From assembly GCF_000231385.2 (NCBI RefSeq), contig NC_018515.1:3988501-4052500 (forward strand): a stretch of 64,000 nt of DNA. Direction: 5' to 3'. Below are positions 60,967 to 64,000 of this stretch, one piece after another (position 1 is the first letter of the stretch; each line of letters starts with the position of its first letter). The translations under genes were made by a program, and so were the position numbers. This DNA is from Desulfosporosinus meridiei DSM 13257. GTDB lineage: Bacteria; Bacillota; Desulfitobacteriia; Desulfitobacteriales; Desulfitobacteriaceae. The notes below the pieces were generated by a model. It ran no database searches and had not been told where the DNA came from. It saw only the letters and a program-made list of their open reading frames with translations.

Positions 60967-61413
60967 TTACAGCAAGCTGCTAACTATTTCACAGCGTATG
61001 ACTTCACGCCTTATAGGCAAATACATTAGCTTAACGTGATCATCAATATTTAATCGTTGATAAACAAAAAAATCTATAAACAATTTCGTTTGATCAGTAC
61101 CACTACGTATATCCACACTATATATGTTTGAAGCTGTGTCAAAGCTCTTTCCTTGAACGGTACCTTCAATCAGGCCAGGCTTAGCGAACCAATCCGGCTG
61201 GGAAAATAATAATAATTGAGTATATACACCTAATACTCCAACCCAAATTACCATTTTCAGCGACAAGAGCAAGAACCCCCAGACATGGCGGGCATTACGC
61301 CATGTAGTGACAAATTTCCAAACTAATCTGGAGAGTATAACTCCGATTATCAAAAAGAGTACGCCTAAATTGGGCCAAGTCGTACTCCATAGATAGCCAT
61401 AATAGTCTGCCAT
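60967..61413 (-). CDS. Small membrane protein of unknown function
   Basis: A 148-aa protein with two N-terminal membrane helices (about 13-31: NLGVLFLIIGVILSRLVW; and 44-68: WGFLLLSLKMVIWVGVLGVY) and a C-terminal beta-rich extramembrane part with IEGTVQGKSFDTASNIYSVD and KLFIDFFVYQRLNIDDHVKL, reminiscent of an OB-like or NfeD-like fold by pattern only. GGGGTAG precedes the ATG weakly. It lies between mecA and the transglutaminase-like gene. No function can be assigned. Confidence 0.65.
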   Translation of the reverse strand: MADYYGYLWSTTWPNLGVLFLIIGVILSRLVWKFVTTWRNARHVWGFLLLSLKMVIWVGVLGVYTQLLLFSQPDWFAKPGLIEGTVQGKSFDTASNIYSVDIRSGTDQTKLFIDFFVYQRLNIDDHVKLMYLPIRREVIRCEIVSSLL

Positions 61414-61609
61414 TTCCTACCCCTTTACAGAATCGACTAAAGTACCGTGATTTATCTAAACATCCTATAATTCTTTCGCTTTTAACTATAAAATTCGCTA
61501 AAGAGTCATAATCTCCTTCTCTTTTACAGAAATTTTATGCCCCCATGACATGCCGATACTAAGGCAGTATAAGCAGACGACAAAAACAGGGACACTTGGA
61601 CTTTTAGTA

Positions 61610-61647
61610 GCTAAAAAACGAATGAGGAACGGTATTTCACGCTCCCC
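61610..61647 (-). terminator. Terminator after the transglutaminase-BIG2 gene
   Basis: GAGGAACG (61624-61631) and CGCTCCCC (61640-61647) form an 8-bp stem (two G-U pairs in minus-strand RNA) followed by TTCGTTTTTT. It lies 26 bases after the stop. Confidence 0.7.
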
Positions 61648-61672
61648 ACTATAACAATTATCACTATAAACA

Positions 61673-63958
61673 TTAATTAATCACGGTTACTATACAAGAT
61701 GCTCTTCTACCACCATCTACAGTAGTTGCTGTAATAACAGCTCGCCCTAACTTTAATGCTTCGATATTTCCATTTTCATCTACTGTTACAATAGCTGAGT
61801 TACTTGATTTCCAGGTAATGTTTGCATTAGTAGCATTGGTTGGATTGATAGTGGCTAGCAACTGATCGTTGTTTCCAATACTAAGCTTTACCTGAGATTT
61901 GTTCAGCTCGACTTTAATTGCTCCAGTTTGAACTATAACATCAAATGTTGCAGAATAATTGCCATCAACACTTGTAGCAGTGATCGTTGCTTCGCCCTCA
62001 CTTACTCCTAGAATTTTTCCATTAACATCTACTGATGCAACGGATGGATTACTTGTTTTCCAGTTTATCTTTTTAGTCGTAGCATTTGATGGATTGATTA
62101 TTGGCTTTAAAAAAGTACTGCCTTTTATATTGATAGTCACAGTGGTTTTTGCAAAACTTATGCCGGTTACTTCTGTTGGCACAGTAACACTGCAACTTGC
62201 CATTTTTTTACCATTTTCAGAAGTTGCAGTAATAACAGAGCTTCCTGCCTTTAATGCTTCAATATTCCCATTTTCATCAACCGTTACAATTGACGAATTA
62301 CTTGACTTCCAAATTATGTTGTCATTAGTTGCATTTGATGGGTTAATTGTAGCAATTAATTTTACACTGCTTCCAACACCCAGTGTTGTCTTTGTTTTGT
62401 TCAGAGCAATTTTAGTAACTCCTGTTTGGACTATTACCTCCATTGTTGCAGAACGACTTCCATCAATACTTGTAGCAGTAATCGTTGCTACGCCTTCACT
62501 TAATCCTTTAACTCTACCACTAAGATCAACCGAGGCAACCGTTGGGGCACTAGATTGCCAATTTACTTTTTTATTTGTAGCATTCATCGGAGTTATTACT
62601 GGTTTTAAAATAATACTATCGTTTATATTAATCGTAACACTGGTTTTTGCTAAGCTAATACCTGTTACCTCCGTCGGTACTGTAACAATACAAGTTGCCT
62701 TTTTATTTCCATCTTCAGAGGTAACAGTGATTACAGCTCTACCTGACTTTAATGCTTCAATCTTCCCATTTTCGTCAACCGTAACTATAGACGAGTTACT
62801 TGATTTCCAAGTGACATTGCTATTAACGGCATTCAATGGAGCAATAGTCGATATTAGTTCATCACTATATCCAATACTAAGCGTTGTTGTTGTTTTATTT
62901 AGACTTATTTTTGCTACACCCGTTTGAACTATTACCTCAAATGATCCAGAAAAATCTCCATCTGCGGTTCTAGCAGTTATTGTAGTTCTTCCTTCCTTCA
63001 CTCCAATTATTTTTCCATTGACATCTACTTTCGCAATTGCAGGGTCAGCGGATTGCCATGTAACCTTTTTATTAGTAGCATTGGATGGAGTTATTACTGG
63101 TTTTATAGAAGTACTAGCTTTAACATTAATTGCTACCGTAGGTTCGTTGAAACTAATACCCGTTACTACATTGGGGGCTATAGTATTCGCTTGAGGGAAT
63201 GTGACTTTATCCCACGTAAAGCCGTGGTTAGTCATATAGTTGTCTGTTTTATTATAATATATAGTTTTGTCCGCATTCGCATCATTGTTAGTGGAATCAA
63301 CATGGTACCACTTCCCATCAAGTTTAACTAGATTCCAAGCGTGATATTCGCTACCTATGTATCCTGTAACAATCCTATTCTCAATTCCTACAGCACTTAA
63401 CAGCTTTAGCATAAGCATTGAATATCCCTGACAAACTGTCTTTCCTGAGGTTAGAGCCGTATAGGCTGTGCGTTGAAGTAATTCATCATCATAGTTAACG
63501 TTTGCAAGAATCCAATCATGAACAGCTTTCTCTTTCTGAAAATCATTCATTTCAGAGTGGGTAATCGATGAAGCGATTTGTAGGACTCTTACATCGACTT
63601 CATCCTCTTGAACTTTCGTAGTAAAATACTCAATAGTAAAGTTGAATTGAGTATCTCCTGGTTCGCCAGTGATAACATGGTTAATTTCTTTCCAAGATAA
63701 ACTTAAATAATCATCACTTTTTTCAGCTTTTGTTACAACCTCATCTAATTGATTAATAAGTTCATCAGCATCGCCAGTATAATTTATTGTAAATTCAGTT
63801 TCTCGATTATTCATGTTATCAGCAACTGCTTGCTGAAATAATGGAATTGTATTGACAGTTTCTCCATTCGCTAATACGTCAAAAGGCTTAGCTATTAAAA
63901 GAATTATTGCAAAGAACAACATTATTGCAAAATTCATAACTCTCTTATGGATAATCAT
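61673..63958 (-). CDS. Secreted transglutaminase-like protein with six BIG2 domains
   Basis: A 761-aa protein from ATG at 63958. A signal peptide or anchor (FAIMLFFAIILLIAKPFDVL) is followed by a transglutaminase-like domain with the Cys-His-Asp triad in GKTVCQGYSML (Cys near 176), SEYHAWNLVKLD (His near 206) and WYHVDSTNND (Asp near 221). From about residue 263 to the end run six BIG2 immunoglobulin-like domains of about 83 residues, alternating in type so that a two-domain block of about 166 residues repeats three times. There is no sorting motif or S-layer anchor. It probably acts on or binds the cell surface or spore; the substrate is unknown. Confidence 0.9.
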   Translation of the reverse strand: MIIHKRVMNFAIMLFFAIILLIAKPFDVLANGETVNTIPLFQQAVADNMNNRETEFTINYTGDADELINQLDEVVTKAEKSDDYLSLSWKEINHVITGEPGDTQFNFTIEYFTTKVQEDEVDVRVLQIASSITHSEMNDFQKEKAVHDWILANVNYDDELLQRTAYTALTSGKTVCQGYSMLMLKLLSAVGIENRIVTGYIGSEYHAWNLVKLDGKWYHVDSTNNDANADKTIYYNKTDNYMTNHGFTWDKVTFPQANTIAPNVVTGISFNEPTVAINVKASTSIKPVITPSNATNKKVTWQSADPAIAKVDVNGKIIGVKEGRTTITARTADGDFSGSFEVIVQTGVAKISLNKTTTTLSIGYSDELISTIAPLNAVNSNVTWKSSNSSIVTVDENGKIEALKSGRAVITVTSEDGNKKATCIVTVPTEVTGISLAKTSVTININDSIILKPVITPMNATNKKVNWQSSAPTVASVDLSGRVKGLSEGVATITATSIDGSRSATMEVIVQTGVTKIALNKTKTTLGVGSSVKLIATINPSNATNDNIIWKSSNSSIVTVDENGNIEALKAGSSVITATSENGKKMASCSVTVPTEVTGISFAKTTVTINIKGSTFLKPIINPSNATTKKINWKTSNPSVASVDVNGKILGVSEGEATITATSVDGNYSATFDVIVQTGAIKVELNKSQVKLSIGNNDQLLATINPTNATNANITWKSSNSAIVTVDENGNIEALKLGRAVITATTVDGGRRASCIVTVIN
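61679..63172 (-). repeat. Three two-domain BIG2 repeats of about 498 bp
   Basis: The BIG2 part of the preceding gene shows a higher-order repeat: domains opening VTGISF/VTGISL and ending in EVIVQTG alternate with domains opening KISL/KIAL/KVEL and ending CIVTVPTEV or CIVTV. Each pair is about 166 codons. Copies are similar but not identical, so duplication is older than that of the LysM gene repeats. Confidence 0.8.
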
Positions 63959-64000
63959 TCTTATCAATCCTCTCCACCTTGATCCCTCTTTTGAAATATG

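Noticed and set aside
60779-61039. 86-codon plus-strand frame between mecA and the membrane protein gene
   Set aside because: It overlaps the end of the minus-strand gene and lacks a ribosome site and sensible composition.
61959-62927. A 322-codon open frame on the plus strand opposite the BIG2 repeats
   Set aside because: It is antisense to a clear BIG2 protein; its repeats mirror the coding repeats and no ribosome site is seen.

Overview
The window comes from the chromosome of an endospore-forming, low-to-moderate GC Firmicute of the Clostridia. The gene content and order look most like Desulfosporosinus/Desulfitobacterium (inference; no database was searched). Supporting evidence is the spoIIGA-sigE-sigG cluster beside a full division and cell-wall (dcw) cluster, a MurE with the DNPR signature of meso-diaminopimelate enzymes, a 2[4Fe-4S] ferredoxin, a selenocysteine-containing SelD, a PerR regulator and bacillithiol genes. 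Almost all genes lie on the minus strand; only a chemoreceptor, a Na/Pi-type transporter and one small zinc protein are on the plus strand. I saw no tRNA, rRNA, CRISPR array or intact insertion sequence.

Region A, about 1-31000 (read right to left): mraZ, rsmH, ftsL, spoVD/ftsI, murE, murF, mraY, a stand-alone PAS gene, murD, ftsW, murG, a degenerate murC-like gene, murB, murA, ftsQ, sbp and ftsZ, then a plus-strand chemoreceptor, then spoIIGA, sigE, sigG, ymxH, ylmD, a PhoB/PhoR-type two-component pair, a HlyD-like membrane protein, ylmE, sepF, yggT, ylmH and divIVA. FtsA is absent and canonical MurC is missing from its expected slot. In that slot sits an intact reading frame that aligns along MurC but has lost the P-loop, most of the central domain and the ligand-binding C-terminal domain. 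I consider this the most interesting object in the window.

Region B, about 31000-49900: dihydrolipoamide dehydrogenase; a Met/Gly-repeat LysM protein, probably of the spore coat; a DUF1858 protein; a MetE/UroD-fold protein; a membrane-anchored GH2-like protein lacking its catalytic signature; PerR; ferredoxin; a 51-residue zinc-ribbon protein; a MoxR/VWA pair; bshA; a YlbF protein; two unfamiliar genes, one with a PD-(D/E)XK-like motif; a PHP phosphatase; TldE/TldD; a GNAT acetyltransferase; and a Na/Pi-type transporter.

Region C, about 50000-64000: mobB-moeA (molybdenum cofactor), a FapA/DUF342 protein, an LCP ligase, bshC, selD (with in-frame UGA and a SECIS-like hairpin), selA, a small Gin-like zinc protein, mecA, a small membrane protein and a secreted transglutaminase-fold protein carrying six BIG2 domains arranged as three two-domain repeats.

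Starts were chosen by Shine-Dalgarno spacing and family length; several differ from the longest open frame. Promoters and terminators are read by eye and are inferences.
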